Part shown: in pieces, positions 18,540 through 27,534 of the stretch
Position numbering within the stretch: position 1 is the stretch's first letter
Layout: every line of letters begins with the position of its first letter
Source: Pseudonocardia kunmingensis
GTDB lineage: Bacteria > Actinomycetota > Actinomycetes > Mycobacteriales > Pseudonocardiaceae
NCBI RefSeq assembly: GCF_006716445.1
Contig: NZ_VFPA01000001.1
Coordinates: 1,674,001 to 1,738,000 of the forward strand
Direction: 5' to 3'
Length of the DNA stretch: 64,000 nucleotides
Notes under the pieces: model-generated
The model's input: the letters and a program-made list of their open reading frames with translations, nothing else
Databases searched by the model: none
What the model was told of the DNA's origin: nothing
Translations under genes and position numbers: made by a program

Positions 18540-18602
18540 TGATCGCGCGAGACGTACCTCAGTGCGGTGGGTACGACCACCACGTACTTCTCGAAGCGAT
18601 CA
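18540..18602. repeat. Family B imperfect palindrome, copy 3
   Basis: TGATCGC (18540-18546) pairs perfectly with GCGATCA (18596-18602). Inside, GAG and GTAC pair with GTAC and CTC across small internal loops. It is about 70 bp beyond family A copy 3, repeating the A-then-B order seen at 12080-12228. Confidence 0.75.
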
Positions 18603-18761
18603 TGACGGCATCGCCTGGCAGAGCCGAGCCGGCCGATGGCCCTCGCATCGGCGCCACCGCGGCCTCCGCGGCCTCCGCGGACCAGCAGCCCGCTGGCGAG
18701 GCGGCGCACCGACACCCGGAGCAGGGACGGCTGATCTGGTCGCCCCACACTCCGCATAACA

Positions 18762-18795
18762 AAAGGCCCGCTCCGGATATCCGGAGCGGGCCTTT
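18762..18795 (-). terminator. Intrinsic terminator after tRNA-Glu
   Basis: A perfect 34-bp palindrome with 17-bp arms (AAAGGCCCGCTCCGGAT and its inverse). Read on the minus strand it follows tRNA-Glu by six bases and ends in CCTTTTGTT, a usable U-run. It should end the gltX-tRNA transcript. Confidence 0.9.
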
Positions 18796-18800
18796 CGATG

Positions 18801-18873
18801 TAGCCCCGACGGGATTTGAACCCGCGCTACCGCCTTGAGAGGGCGGCGTCCTAGGCCGCTAGACGACGGGGCC
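18801..18873 (-). tRNA. tRNA-Glu (CTC anticodon)
   Basis: A 73-nt cloverleaf. The acceptor strand GGCCCCG pairs with CGGGGCT (one G-U) before the discriminator A; the anticodon arm CCGCC-CTCTCAA-GGCGG places CTC at 34-36; GGTTCAAATCC forms the T loop. CCA is not encoded. It lies 50 bp downstream of tRNA-Gln and shares its transcript. Confidence 0.96.
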
Positions 18874-18923
18874 TCGCTGAAACGCTGCGATTGAGTTTAT
18901 CAGACCGCTTCTGGAGCGTTTCG

Positions 18924-18995
18924 CTGGGGTACCAGGACTCGAACCTAGACTAACTGAACCAGAATCAGTCGTGCTGCCAATTACACCATACCCCA
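18924..18995 (-). tRNA. tRNA-Gln (CTG anticodon)
   Basis: A 72-nt cloverleaf with acceptor TGGGGTA pairing with TACCCCA, discriminator G, anticodon arm ACTGA-TTCTGGT-TCAGT placing CTG at 34-36, and T loop GGTTCGAGTCC. CCA is not encoded. It starts 46 bp after gltX on the same strand. With no GlnRS gene in the window, charging is expected through GltX then GatCAB. Confidence 0.96.
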
Positions 18996-19041
18996 AGGGA
19001 TCACGTTCACCCGGGGGTGTCCGTGCCCTGCGTGCACCACT

Positions 19042-20535
19042 CTAGCCGAGGCCTCCAGCGCGTTCCAAACCGGCCCTCAGCCGGGCCAGCGAGCGCTCCC
19101 GGCCCAGCAGCTCCATGGACTCGTAGAGCGGCGGCGAGACCGTCCGGCCGCTGACGGCCACGCGCACGGGGGCGAAGGCCTTGCGGGGCTTGAGCCCGAG
19201 CCCGTCGACGAGCGCGGTCTTCAGCGCCGCCTCGATCTCGCCCGCGGACCAGGCCGGGAGCGCGTCGAGGCCGGTCAGCGCGGCGTCGAGGACCGGAGCG
19301 GCGTCCGTGCCGAGGTTCTTGGCCGCCGCGTCCTCCTCGGGGGCGAAGCCCTCCTCGGTGACGAACAGGAAGCGCAGCATGCGCGCCGCGTCGGACAGCA
19401 CGACGCTGCGCTCCTGCACCAGGGGTGCGGCGGCGGCCAGCAGCGCGCGCTGCTCGTCGGTGGGCGTGCCGGTGATCACACCTTCGGCCTCGAGGTAGGG
19501 CACCACCCGCTGGGCGAAGTCCTCGGCGGACATCGCGCGCAGGTGCGCCGCATTGATCGCCTCGGCCTTCTTGAGGTCGAAGCGCGCGGCATTGCTCGAA
19601 ACACGTGTGATGTCGAACGCATCGACCATCTCGGCGAGGGTGAACACGTCGCGGTCCTCGGCGATCGACCAACCGAGCAGCGCGAGGTAGTTCAGCAGCC
19701 CCTCGGGCACGAATCCGCGCTCGCGGTAGAGGAACAGGTTCGACTGCGGATCACGCTTGGAGAGCTTGCGGTTGCCCTCGCCGGTGACGAGCGGGAGGTG
19801 CCCGTAGCGGAACGGCCCGTTGCCGATCCCGACCCGCTGGAGCGCCTCGAGCAGCGCGATCTGGCGCGGGGTGGAGGAGAGCAGGTCCTCGCCGCGCAGG
19901 ACGTCGGTGATGCCCATCAGCGCGTCGTCGAGCGGGTTGGTGAGCGGGTAGAGCGGGGTGCCGTCGCCGCGGGCGAGCACGAAGTCGGGCACCGTGCCCG
20001 CCTTGAACGTGATCGGGCCGCGGACGAGGTCGTCGAAGGAGATGTCGCGGTCGGGCATCCGCAGCCGGAAGACCGGCGCCCGCCCCTCGGCGCGGAACGC
20101 CGCCTTCTGGTCCTCGGTCAGGTCGCGGTCGGCGTTGTCGTAGCCGAGCTTCGGGTCGCGGCCCGCGGCGCGATGCCGCGCCTCGATCTCCTCGCCCGTG
20201 GAGTACGACTCGTAGACCTCCCCCGCCTGCACGAGGAGCCCGAGCGCGTTGCGGTACGAGTCGCGCCGCTCGCTCTGCCGGTACGGGCCGTACGGGCCGC
20301 CGACCTCCGGGCCCTCGTCCCATTCCAGGCCGAGCCAACGCAGTGCGTCGAGCAGGGCCTCGTAGGACTCGACGGAGTCGCGCTGGGCGTCGGTGTCCTC
20401 GATCCGGAACACGAAGGTGCCGCCGTGGTGGCGGGCGTGCGCCCAGTTGAAGAGGGCGGTGCGGATGAGGCCGACGTGCGGGGTGCCGGTCGGCGACGGG
20501 CAGAACCGGACCCGTACGGCGTTGGCTGCGTCCAT
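19042..20535 (-). CDS. gltX: Glutamyl-tRNA synthetase
   Basis: A class I synthetase of 497 residues. The HIGH-type motif is [20 protein letters not shown] near residues 14-33 and the KMSKS-type loop is NRKLSKRDP near residue 255. It attaches Glu to tRNA-Glu and, in organisms lacking GlnRS, also to tRNA-Gln, which GatCAB then amidates. Both tRNA genes lie directly downstream on the same strand, so enzyme and substrates are probably co-transcribed. ATG at 20535 gives [17 protein letters not shown]. The gene is divergent from the FAD monooxygenase, 60 bp apart. Confidence 0.97.
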   Translation of the reverse strand: MDAANAVRVRFCPSPTGTPHVGLIRTALFNWAHARHHGGTFVFRIEDTDAQRDSVESYEALLDALRWLGLEWDEGPEVGGPYGPYRQSERRDSYRNALGLLVQAGEVYESYSTGEEIEARHRAAGRDPKLGYDNADRDLTEDQKAAFRAEGRAPVFRLRMPDRDISFDDLVRGPITFKAGTVPDFVLARGDGTPLYPLTNPLDDALMGITDVLRGEDLLSSTPRQIALLEALQRVGIGNGPFRYGHLPLVTGEGNRKLSKRDPQSNLFLYRERGFVPEGLLNYLALLGWSIAEDRDVFTLAEMVDAFDITRVSSNAARFDLKKAEAINAAHLRAMSAEDFAQRVVPYLEAEGVITGTPTDEQRALLAAAAPLVQERSVVLSDAARMLRFLFVTEEGFAPEEDAAAKNLGTDAAPVLDAALTGLDALPAWSAGEIEAALKTALVDGLGLKPRKAFAPVRVAVSGRTVSPPLYESMELLGRERSLARLRAGLERAGGLG

Positions 20536-20582
20536 GATGCCCGCCAGCCTAACGAGGGGTCGCGCGCCGCAGCGTACCGGCG

Positions 20583-20588
20583 TAGAAT
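20583..20588 (+). promoter_or_regulatory. -10 element for a leaderless transcript
   Basis: TAGAAT matches the actinobacterial -10 pattern TANNNT, with seven bases between it and the ATG at 20596. Transcription would then begin at or beside the start codon, giving a leaderless mRNA for the FAD monooxygenase gene. Confidence 0.6.
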
Positions 20589-20595
20589 TCAACGC

Positions 20596-21885
20596 ATGGT
20601 GAACAACGAGCGCACGACCTGCGCCGTCGTCGGAGGTGGCCCGGCCGGCCTGGTGCTGGGGCTGATCCTCGCCCGGGCCGGCGTGGAGGTCACGGTCCTG
20701 GAGAAGCACGGCGACTTCCTGCGTGACTTCCGCGGCGACACCGTGCACGCCTCCACCCTCACCCTCCTCGACGAGCTCGGCCTCGGCCCGCGGTTCGCCG
20801 CCCTGCCGCACCGGCGCATCGAGCGGGCCCGGGTGCAGCTGGACACGGGCACCGCCGCGGTCGCCGACCTGCACCGCCTCCCAGGCGCTCACCAGCACAT
20901 CGCGCTGGTGCCGCAGTGGGACCTCCTCGACCTGATCGCCGACGCCGCCGAGGCCGAGCCCACGTTCACGCTGCTCCGCAACGCCGAGGTCGTCGACGTG
21001 CTGCACGACGGGGGCCGGGTGTCCGGGGTGCGCTACCGGGACCGGGGCGACGGCACCGAGCACGACCTGCACGCCGGCCTCACCGTCGCCTGCGACGGGC
21101 GCGGGTCGGCCGTGCGGGCGGCCGCCGGGCTCGTCCCCCGCTCGTTCGGCGTGCCCATCGACGTGTGGTGGTTCCGGCTCCCGCGCCACGACGACGACCC
21201 GGCGGCCGTGCTCGGCCGCGTCTCCAGCGGCCAGTTCATGGTCATGATCGACCGCGGCGACTACTGGCAGTGCGCCTTCCTCATCCGCAAGGGCTTGGAC
21301 GCGCAGCTGCGCGCGGCGGGCCTGGACCGGTTCCGGGAGCGGCTCGCGGCGCTGGTGCCCTGGACGGCCGACCGGCTCGACGCGTTGGAGTCGCTCGACG
21401 ACGTCAAGCTGCTGGACGTGCGCCTGGACCGGCTGCGCCGATGGCACCGCGACGGGCTGCTGCTGATCGGCGACGCGGCGCACGCCATGTCCCCGGTGGG
21501 GGGCGTGGGGATCAACCTCGCGGTCGCCGACGCCGTGGCGGCCGCCCGGCTGCTCGGGCCCGCGCTGCGCTCCGGCGGGATCGTGCCGCGCTCGGTGCTG
21601 GCGCGGGTGCAACGACGCCGCTGGTGGGCCACCGCCCTCATCCAGGGTGGCCAGCGCCTGGCCCACCGCGTCGTGCTCGGACGCCGGGCCGCCACGGCGG
21701 ACGACCCGCTGCCCCCCACCGCGCCGACGACACCCGCCCCGCTCGACACGCTGCCCCTGCCGCTGCGGCTCGCCCAGCGCTTCCCGGTGCTGCAGGGCAT
21801 CCCGGCCCGGCTGATCGCCATCGGCCCGCTGCCCGAGCACGCTCCGCAGTGGTCGTGCCGCGAGCCGGAGCCCGCCGGCCGCTGA
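20596..21885 (+). CDS. FAD-dependent monooxygenase/oxidoreductase (UbiH/PheA-like)
   Basis: A 429-residue flavoprotein of the aromatic hydroxylase family. The N-terminal dinucleotide motif is [29 protein letters not shown] is the mid-protein DG motif; [20 protein letters not shown] is the ribityl-binding GD motif near residue 290. Hydroxylation of an aromatic or polyketide-like substrate with NAD(P)H and oxygen is the family activity, but nothing near identifies the substrate. It is expressed from its own probable leaderless promoter and meets the MFS gene tail to tail over a palindromic terminator. Confidence 0.85.
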   Translation: MVNNERTTCAVVGGGPAGLVLGLILARAGVEVTVLEKHGDFLRDFRGDTVHASTLTLLDELGLGPRFAALPHRRIERARVQLDTGTAAVADLHRLPGAHQHIALVPQWDLLDLIADAAEAEPTFTLLRNAEVVDVLHDGGRVSGVRYRDRGDGTEHDLHAGLTVACDGRGSAVRAAAGLVPRSFGVPIDVWWFRLPRHDDDPAAVLGRVSSGQFMVMIDRGDYWQCAFLIRKGLDAQLRAAGLDRFRERLAALVPWTADRLDALESLDDVKLLDVRLDRLRRWHRDGLLLIGDAAHAMSPVGGVGINLAVADAVAAARLLGPALRSGGIVPRSVLARVQRRRWWATALIQGGQRLAHRVVLGRRAATADDPLPPTAPTTPAPLDTLPLPLRLAQRFPVLQGIPARLIAIGPLPEHAPQWSCREPEPAGR

Positions 21886-21904
21886 CACACCGACAACCGC
21901 GCCG

Positions 21905-21928
21905 GCACACCGACTGCAGTCGGTGTGC
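21905..21928. terminator. Bidirectional terminator palindrome
   Basis: GCACACCGACTG followed directly by its inverse, a perfect 24-bp palindrome, flanked by an outer pair of the same unit (CACACCGA at 21888 and TCGGTGTGCG near 21941). It sits between two convergent genes and can form nested hairpins on either strand. No U-run is present. Confidence 0.6.
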
Positions 21929-21972
21929 GAGCACAGCGATCGGTGTGCGACGCAGCCGGCGGGGCTGCGACC

Positions 21973-23121
21973 TCAGTTCGAGCGGCGGGTCGCGGCCACC
22001 GGGACCGCGAACGCGAGCAGCATGGCCGCCGCGACCCCCAGCGCGCCGAAGCCGGCCGCCTCGTAGAGCGGCCCGGCCAGCGCGCCCGCGACCGCGGCGC
22101 CGCCGTAGGTCGCGGCGGTGTTGAGCGCGAGCACCGCGCCGCGCAGCACGGGCGCCGCCGCGGCGAGGCCGCTGACCAGCACGGTCAGCCCGACGTGGTT
22201 GACCAGCCCCCACACCAGCGCCACCGCGAGGAACGCGCTCAACGAGCCGATCGTCAGCGCGAGGGTCACGTACACCAGCGCGAGCAGCGCGAGCGCGGGC
22301 GCGACCAGGCGCGCGGCGCCCCAGCGGTCCAGCAGCCGGTCGACGACCGCGGCGAGCCCGAACCCGACGCCGTAGCCGAGCGCGAGCAACCCCGCGGTCG
22401 TCGCGCCGCCGCCGTGCGCCTCCCGCACCGCGACCCCGGCGAACGCGAACACGCCGTAGAACGCCGACATGTACGCGAGCACGCCGGCGAGCAGGCCGCG
22501 GACCCCGGGTGCGCGCAGCGCCGCTCCCAGCGCACCGCCCCCGGCGCCCGGCGCCGTCGTCGCCGGGAGCAGCGCGTACAGCGCCATCTGCACCCCGCAG
22601 AGCCCGGCCAGCGCGGCGAACGCCGCCCGCCAGCCGACCGCGTCGCCGAGCACGGTGGCCAGCGGCACACCCGCCACGAGCGCGATCGACCAGCCGGTGA
22701 GCACCCGTCCGGTGGCCCGCGCCGCCGCGCCGGGCGGGGCGAGCTCCGTGGTGAGCGCGTACGTCGCGGGCAGCACGACGCCGACGCCGACGCCGCCGAC
22801 GAGCTGGGCCAGCGCGAGCACGGCCCAGTGCCCGGCGAGCGCGGATCCTGCCGTCGCCACGGCGAGCGCCCCCATCCCGGCCAGCAGGACGGTACGGCGC
22901 GGCACCCCGTCGAGCCGGCGCCCCAGCACCAGCGCCGAGGCGACGATGCCGATCCCGTACGCGGAGAGTGCGCGGCCGGCCTCGGCGGCGCCGGTGCCGA
23001 GGCCGGCGGCGATGTCGGGCAGCAACGGGGCGAGCACGAAGGCCTGCGCGCCGACCACCACGACCCCCGCGGTCAGTACGGCCGTGGCGAGTGCCGAGCT
23101 GCGGTCCCGGACGACGGTCAT
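21973..23121 (-). CDS. MFS transporter (drug or metabolite exporter type)
   Basis: A 382-residue membrane protein with about 12 hydrophobic helices and a short loop GRRLDGVPRRTVLLAG after helix 2, the MFS motif A position. Its size and layout fit the AraJ/CmlR-like exporters. It is divergent from an Lrp/AsnC regulator (start-to-start 90 bp), the common layout of a regulator controlling an amino acid or drug exporter. The cargo is not identifiable. It ends at the palindrome shared with the FAD monooxygenase. Confidence 0.85.
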   Translation of the reverse strand: MTVVRDRSSALATAVLTAGVVVVGAQAFVLAPLLPDIAAGLGTGAAEAGRALSAYGIGIVASALVLGRRLDGVPRRTVLLAGMGALAVATAGSALAGHWAVLALAQLVGGVGVGVVLPATYALTTELAPPGAAARATGRVLTGWSIALVAGVPLATVLGDAVGWRAAFAALAGLCGVQMALYALLPATTAPGAGGGALGAALRAPGVRGLLAGVLAYMSAFYGVFAFAGVAVREAHGGGATTAGLLALGYGVGFGLAAVVDRLLDRWGAARLVAPALALLALVYVTLALTIGSLSAFLAVALVWGLVNHVGLTVLVSGLAAAAPVLRGAVLALNTAATYGGAAVAGALAGPLYEAAGFGALGVAAAMLLAFAVPVAATRRSN

Positions 23122-23211
23122 GTGCTGAAGATGGATCGGCCGGAACCGGCAGGCCAGGCGGATCCGTCAAGTCCGTACCACGTTCGGCCGGAGGAATGTC
23201 AGCATGACCCG

Positions 23212-23655
23212 GTGGACGGGATCGACCGGAGAATCATCGGGCTGCTCCAGGAGGACGCGGGCCGCACGTACGCGCAGCTGGGCCGCGAGGTGTCGCTCTC
23301 GCCCGCCGCCGTGCACGAGCGGGTGCGCCGGCTGCGCACGTCCGGCGTCATCCGGCGCACGACGGTGGAGGTCGATCCCGACGCGCTCGGCAGGCCGGTC
23401 CTCGCGTTCGTCCTCGTCGACAGCGAGGGCTGGGTGAAGGAGGAGTTCTTCGCCGCAACGCGGGCCGAGCCGCGCATCGAGGAGGCGCACTCGGTGGCGG
23501 GCAGCAGCAACTTCCTGCTCAAGGTGCGCGTCGGCGACCCGAACGAGCTGGAGGACGTCCTGCACGACCTCTACCGCGTCGACGGCGTCGTCCGGAGCCG
23601 GACGATCATGGTGCTGCGCCGGGGGTTCGAGCGCGGCCTCGGGCTCGCCGACTGA
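23212..23655 (+). CDS. Lrp/AsnC family transcriptional regulator
   Basis: 147 residues: N-terminal HTH (RRIIGLLQEDAGRTYAQLGR, SPAAVHERVRRLRTSGVIRR) and C-terminal ligand domain (EEAHSVAGSSNFLLKVRVGD, DGVVRSRTIMVLRR). Such proteins sense amino acids and form octamers. GTG at 23212 is the only in-frame start; an ATG at 23204 is out of frame. GGAGG lies unusually far upstream (about 17 bases). Divergence from the MFS gene makes that transporter the probable target. Confidence 0.9.
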   Translation: MDGIDRRIIGLLQEDAGRTYAQLGREVSLSPAAVHERVRRLRTSGVIRRTTVEVDPDALGRPVLAFVLVDSEGWVKEEFFAATRAEPRIEEAHSVAGSSNFLLKVRVGDPNELEDVLHDLYRVDGVVRSRTIMVLRRGFERGLGLAD

Positions 23656-23740
23656 TCTCCCTTACCTGCGACGTCATCGACCCCACTACCCGCGCCAGGA
23701 CATCGTGGAGCCCGTCAACGACGCGCACCAGGAGGCCCCG

Positions 23741-24559
23741 ATGCCGCACTTCACCGCCACCGACGGAACCCGGATCGCCTACGAGGAGTACGGCTCCGGC
23801 GAGCCGATCGTCTTCGTCGCGAGCTGGGTGCTGGACGCGGACATGTGGGAGTACCAGATCCCGTACTTCGCCGAGCGCGGGTACCGCTGCATCGCGCTGG
23901 ACCGGCGCGGCCACGGCCGCTCCGACCGGCCGTCCACCGGCTACGACATCGACACCACCGCGGACGACCTGGCCGCGCTGCTGGAGCACCTCGACCTGAC
24001 CGGCGTCACGCTGGTGGGCCACTCGTTCGGCGGCGCCGAGGTGGCCCGCTACCTGGCCCGCCACGGCGAGGACCGGGTGGCCCGGGTCGCGTTCGTCTCC
24101 GCGGTCGTGCCGTTCCTGAAGCAGACCGACGACAACCCGGACGGGCTCCCCGAGGCCGCGCTCGATGCGGTCATCGCCCAGCTCCGGACCGACCGCCCGA
24201 AGTGGTTCGCCCGGCAGGCGCAGGTCTGGTACGCCACGCACCTGGGCAACGACGTCTCCCCCGAGCTCATCGACTGGACGCTCGCCAAGTGCCTGTCCGC
24301 TTCACCGTGGGCGACCACGCAGCTGTTCCGGTCCATGTTCCACGCCGACCACCGGGCCGGGCTGCGGGAGATCACGGTCCCGACCCTGGTGGTGCACGGC
24401 GCCGCCGACACCTCGGCGCCGATCGAGCTCACCGGCCGCCGCACCGCGCAGCTGGTGCCCGGCTGCCGCTACGTCGAGTACCCGACGGCCGGGCACGGCC
24501 TGCACGTCACACACGCCCAGCAGCTCAACGCGGAGCTGCTGGAGCTGCTGAAGGGGTGA
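23741..24559 (+). CDS. Alpha/beta hydrolase (non-heme peroxidase-like)
   Basis: A 272-residue cytosolic hydrolase with AGGAGG five bases before the ATG at 23741. The nucleophile elbow is GHSFGG near residue 96, the oxyanion region is VFVASWVLDADMWEYQ, the acid is probably Asp in HGAADTSAPIE, and the catalytic His is in PTAGHGLHV. The sequence resembles the haloperoxidase/arylesterase branch (DRRGHGRSDRP). Substrate unknown. No clear partner genes: the Lrp gene precedes it by 85 bp on the same strand, and a convergent membrane gene follows. Confidence 0.87.
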   Translation: MPHFTATDGTRIAYEEYGSGEPIVFVASWVLDADMWEYQIPYFAERGYRCIALDRRGHGRSDRPSTGYDIDTTADDLAALLEHLDLTGVTLVGHSFGGAEVARYLARHGEDRVARVAFVSAVVPFLKQTDDNPDGLPEAALDAVIAQLRTDRPKWFARQAQVWYATHLGNDVSPELIDWTLAKCLSASPWATTQLFRSMFHADHRAGLREITVPTLVVHGAADTSAPIELTGRRTAQLVPGCRYVEYPTAGHGLHVTHAQQLNAELLELLKG

Positions 24560-24596
24560 GCGGGAACAGCCCGTTCCACCGCGTCCTCCTGCCCGG

Positions 24597-25049
24597 CTAC
24601 TCGACCAGGATCACGGCCATCACCGTCGCGAGCATCGCGGGCATCAGCAGGAAGAAGTGGTAGACCACGGCCGGATAGGCGATGGCGCGCGCCACCCCCT
24701 TCTTCGCGCCATGGCGTCGCAGGTCCCGGAACGAGGTCACCGGGCCGAGCCACTCACCCGCGGCCGGCGCGAGCAGCCACAGGAAGGGCGCGGTGACGGT
24801 CAGCCCGACGAGCAGCGCGAGGATCGCCAGGGCGGGCAGGCCTGCGTCGTGGGCGATCGCGGCGGCCAGTCCGCACAGCGCGAGCACCGCCACGAGCGCC
24901 AGGTACGACGCGGTGACCACGACGAGCGCGCGCCGGACGCTCCCACGACCGGCGCGCGCCAGCCTGCGCAGCACCCGCTGCTCGCGGCGAACGGCGACGA
25001 GGACGCTCCACCCCGTGACGACGAGCAGCAACGTGACGCGCAACCACAT
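24597..25049 (-). CDS. Small membrane protein of unknown function
   Basis: About 150 residues with four hydrophobic segments (roughly 2-18, 44-68, 75-95 and 125-149) and a basic loop RREQRVLRRLARAGRGSVRR between the first two. I do not recognise a family. ATG at 25049 is chosen because GAGG precedes it by five bases; a GTG lies two codons upstream. It is convergent with the alpha/beta hydrolase, 37 bp apart. Confidence 0.65.
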   Translation of the reverse strand: MWLRVTLLLVVTGWSVLVAVRREQRVLRRLARAGRGSVRRALVVVTASYLALVAVLALCGLAAAIAHDAGLPALAILALLVGLTVTAPFLWLLAPAAGEWLGPVTSFRDLRRHGAKKGVARAIAYPAVVYHFFLLMPAMLATVMAVILVE

Positions 25050-25180
25050 CGGCACCTCGGGTCACCCTCTTCGCCGTCGACGTCCGACGTGTCTCATCGT
25101 GGCGGAGCCGGTGCGGACGGCGCATCCGCAGCCCTACGGGATCGGGACTGCCGGAGCTGCCGGCGGGACGTCGAGCGCGG

Positions 25181-26110
25181 TCAGCGCGCCCAGGTCGGCT
25201 CCCAGCTCGAGGCGTCGAGCCGGACCGCGCGGCCGAGGTGCTCCCGCAGTGCGCGCAGACCCGGGTGGGGGTTGTCGCGGCGCCAGACCAGCGAGTGCGG
25301 GTAGATCGGCCGGGGCTCGCAGACCGGGATGCGGCGCAGGTCGTAGTGGTCGGGCCAGAGCATCCGGCTCCGGCTGCCGACGAGCGTGGCCACCGTCGGC
25401 GACTCGGCGAGGACGTCCAGGAGGTGCTCCGTGCCGGAGCTCGGCCCGACCGTCTCGATGCCGAGCCCGAACGCCGCCGCGAGGTCCTGGTAGTAGGTGG
25501 CCCACTCGGTGCCCGCGACGGCACCGGGGATCCACAGCCGGTGCCCGACGAGCTGCGCGAGCGTGACCGCGACCCGCCCGGCGTGGGGGTGCCGCGGCCC
25601 GCAGAGCAGGTCGTGGGGCTCGTCGAGCACGCGCGTCGCCGTCACGCCGTCGGGCAGCGCGCGCAGGGGCGCGGCGACCGCCCGGAACGAGGCGTCGATC
25701 GTGCCGGCGGCGACCGCCTCGGCGGCGGCGGCGACGCTGGTCTGCCCCAGTGTCACGACATCGAGTGCGACGTCCGGACGGGCGGCGTGGAAGCCGCGCA
25801 GGAGATCCGCGGGCGCGATCTGGCGGCTGATGACGTCCACGCGCAGGGCCCGTCTGCCGCTGCGCACCGAGTCGGCGGCGCGTTCCTCGGCCCGCAGCAG
25901 CTCGCGGGCGTGCGGCAGGAACGCCTGCCCGTCGATGGTGAGCGCCACCCCGCGGGCGCCGCGGTGGAACAGCGGCACGCCGAGCTCTCGCTCGAGTGCC
26001 GCGACGCGCTTGGAGACCGCCTGCTGGGTCAGGCCGAGGTCCGTGGCGGCGTGCTGGAACTGGCCGCTCCGGGCGGCGGCGACGAACGTGCGCACCGCGT
26101 CGAGGTCCAC
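25181..26110 (-). CDS. LysR family transcriptional regulator
   Basis: 309 residues: N-terminal winged HTH (MDLDAVRTFVAAARSGQFQH; LGLTQQAVSKRVAALERELG) and a periplasmic-binding-protein-like effector domain. The start is GTG at 26110, preceded by TAGGAT eight bases away, which suggests a near-leaderless transcript. It is divergent from an MFS exporter, the usual target of a LysR protein so placed, and the gap holds an inverted repeat at 26128-26142. The effector is unknown. Confidence 0.88.
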   Translation of the reverse strand: MDLDAVRTFVAAARSGQFQHAATDLGLTQQAVSKRVAALERELGVPLFHRGARGVALTIDGQAFLPHARELLRAEERAADSVRSGRRALRVDVISRQIAPADLLRGFHAARPDVALDVVTLGQTSVAAAAEAVAAGTIDASFRAVAAPLRALPDGVTATRVLDEPHDLLCGPRHPHAGRVAVTLAQLVGHRLWIPGAVAGTEWATYYQDLAAAFGLGIETVGPSSGTEHLLDVLAESPTVATLVGSRSRMLWPDHYDLRRIPVCEPRPIYPHSLVWRRDNPHPGLRALREHLGRAVRLDASSWEPTWAR

Positions 26111-26127
26111 GTCGGCAGATCCTAGGT

Positions 26128-26142
26128 ACAACGATCCGTTGT
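26128..26142. promoter_or_regulatory. Candidate LysR operator
   Basis: ACAACG-ATC-CGTTGT, a 15-bp inverted repeat with 6-bp arms in the 121-bp gap between the divergent LysR and MFS starts. It overlaps the region upstream of the LysR -10, as expected for autorepression and activation of the transporter. Confidence 0.5.
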
Positions 26143-26231
26143 GACACACCGATCCTGGCGTTGTTTGTGCTCCTGGTCCTGGTCCCGATCTGATGCGCCT
26201 GCCCCAACAGGTCGTTGTGCGAGGAGGCGGG

Positions 26232-27491
26232 GTGGTGGCGAGGCGGTCGTTGGGCCGGTCGTTCGGCTGGCTGTGGGCGGCGTACGCGGCCGGCGCGTAC
26301 GGGACCGGTCTCGGGTTCGGAGCGCTGTCCCTGATCGCGATCACGGTGCTGCACGCCGGTCCGGCCGCGGTCTCGACGATCGCGGCGGCCGGGCTCGCGG
26401 TCGGCGCGGTGCTCGCCCTCCCGCTGGGGGCCTGGATGGAGGCCCGGCGCAAGCGCCCGGTGATGGTGACGGCGGACCTGGTCCGCTGCGCGGCACTGGC
26501 GAGCGTGCCCGTCGCGTTCGCCCTCGGGTGGCTCGGGCTCCCGCAGCTCGTGGTCGTCGCGGTCGTGGTGGCCGCGGCGAAGATCACCTTCAACGCGGCG
26601 GCGGGTGCCTACCTGAAGACGCTCGTGCCGCCCGCGGACCTGGTCGTCGCCACCGGGCGGTTCGAGGCGACCACGTGGAGCGCCACCACGCTCGGCCCCC
26701 CGCTGGGAGGAGCCCTCGTCGGGCTGCTCGGCCCGGTCGCGGCCGTCGTCGCGAACGCGACCGGCCACCTGCTCTCGGCGCTCGGCATCGCCGCCATCCC
26801 CGACCAGGAGCAGCGCCCCGCTCGCACCGGAGCGCGGGTCCTGCACCACCGCGACCTGCTCGGCGGATGGCGCCACCTGCTCACCCACCCGACGCTGCGA
26901 CCGCTGTTCCTCAACACCGTGCTCGTCAACGCGCTGATCATGGCCACCGAGCCGCTCGTCGCGGTCCTCATGCTCGGCGAGCTCGGGTTCAGCCCCTGGC
27001 AGTACGGGCTCGCGTTCGCCGCCCCGTGCGTGGGCGGGCTCGTCGGGGCCCGGCTGTCCCGCCACGTCGTCGCGCGTCACGGCGCCGACCGCGTCCTGCG
27101 CGTCGCGGGCACTTTGCGCGTGTGCTGGCCGATCGGGCTCGCCCTGGTCCAGCCGGGCACGGCCGGGCTGGTCCTCGTCGTCGCCGTGCAGTTCGGGCTG
27201 GTCACCGCCATCGGCGTCGTCAACCCGGTGCTCGCCGCACACCGCCTCGAACACACGCCTGCCGAGCGGGCCGCCCGCACCCTCACCGCGTGGTCGATCA
27301 CCAGCACGGCGACGACCGCGGCGCTCACCGTGCTGTGGGGCCTCCTGGGCAGCGCCGTCGGCCCGCGTGCCGCCATCGCCGTGGCCGGGGTGCTGCTGCT
27401 GGCCACCCCGGCACTGCTGCCCCGCCGTCCGGCGCCGGTCGGCGCCGCCGAGCCGGCTTCCAAGTCGCGGCGCCCCGCTCGGGAGCCATGA
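26232..27491 (+). CDS. MFS transporter
   Basis: About 419 residues, 12 hydrophobic helices. The motif A loop is GAWMEARRKRPVMVTADLVR and the second-half equivalent is SRHVVARHGADRVLRVAG; this resembles the enterobactin/macrolide exporter group (MFS_3). I prefer GTG at 26232 because GAGGAGG lies four bases upstream; an ATG at 26193 would add 13 residues. Divergent LysR gene and shared operator suggest inducible export of the LysR effector. Confidence 0.85.
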   Translation: MVARRSLGRSFGWLWAAYAAGAYGTGLGFGALSLIAITVLHAGPAAVSTIAAAGLAVGAVLALPLGAWMEARRKRPVMVTADLVRCAALASVPVAFALGWLGLPQLVVVAVVVAAAKITFNAAAGAYLKTLVPPADLVVATGRFEATTWSATTLGPPLGGALVGLLGPVAAVVANATGHLLSALGIAAIPDQEQRPARTGARVLHHRDLLGGWRHLLTHPTLRPLFLNTVLVNALIMATEPLVAVLMLGELGFSPWQYGLAFAAPCVGGLVGARLSRHVVARHGADRVLRVAGTLRVCWPIGLALVQPGTAGLVLVVAVQFGLVTAIGVVNPVLAAHRLEHTPAERAARTLTAWSITSTATTAALTVLWGLLGSAVGPRAAIAVAGVLLLATPALLPRRPAPVGAAEPASKSRRPAREP

Positions 27492-27534
27492 GGGCCCTCG
27501 GCCGCCCCGAGCCGCGTCGACCCAAGGTCCCGCC

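Larger units (their letters stand above)
17707..18761. other. Gene-free kilobase between Hsp70 and the tRNAs
   Basis: No open frame here has a plausible start, recognisable motif or conserved appearance. It holds two adjoining family B elements (17830-17955), family A copy 3 (18420-18468), another family B element (18540-18602), and two copies of AGCCTGTCGCCG near 18346 and 18478. The flanking genes converge, so it is a transcription-ending region enlarged by repeats. Confidence 0.7.

Noticed and set aside
23204-23437. Alternative ATG start for the Lrp-type regulator
   Set aside because: It is out of frame with the conserved HTH; GTG 23212 is the in-frame start.
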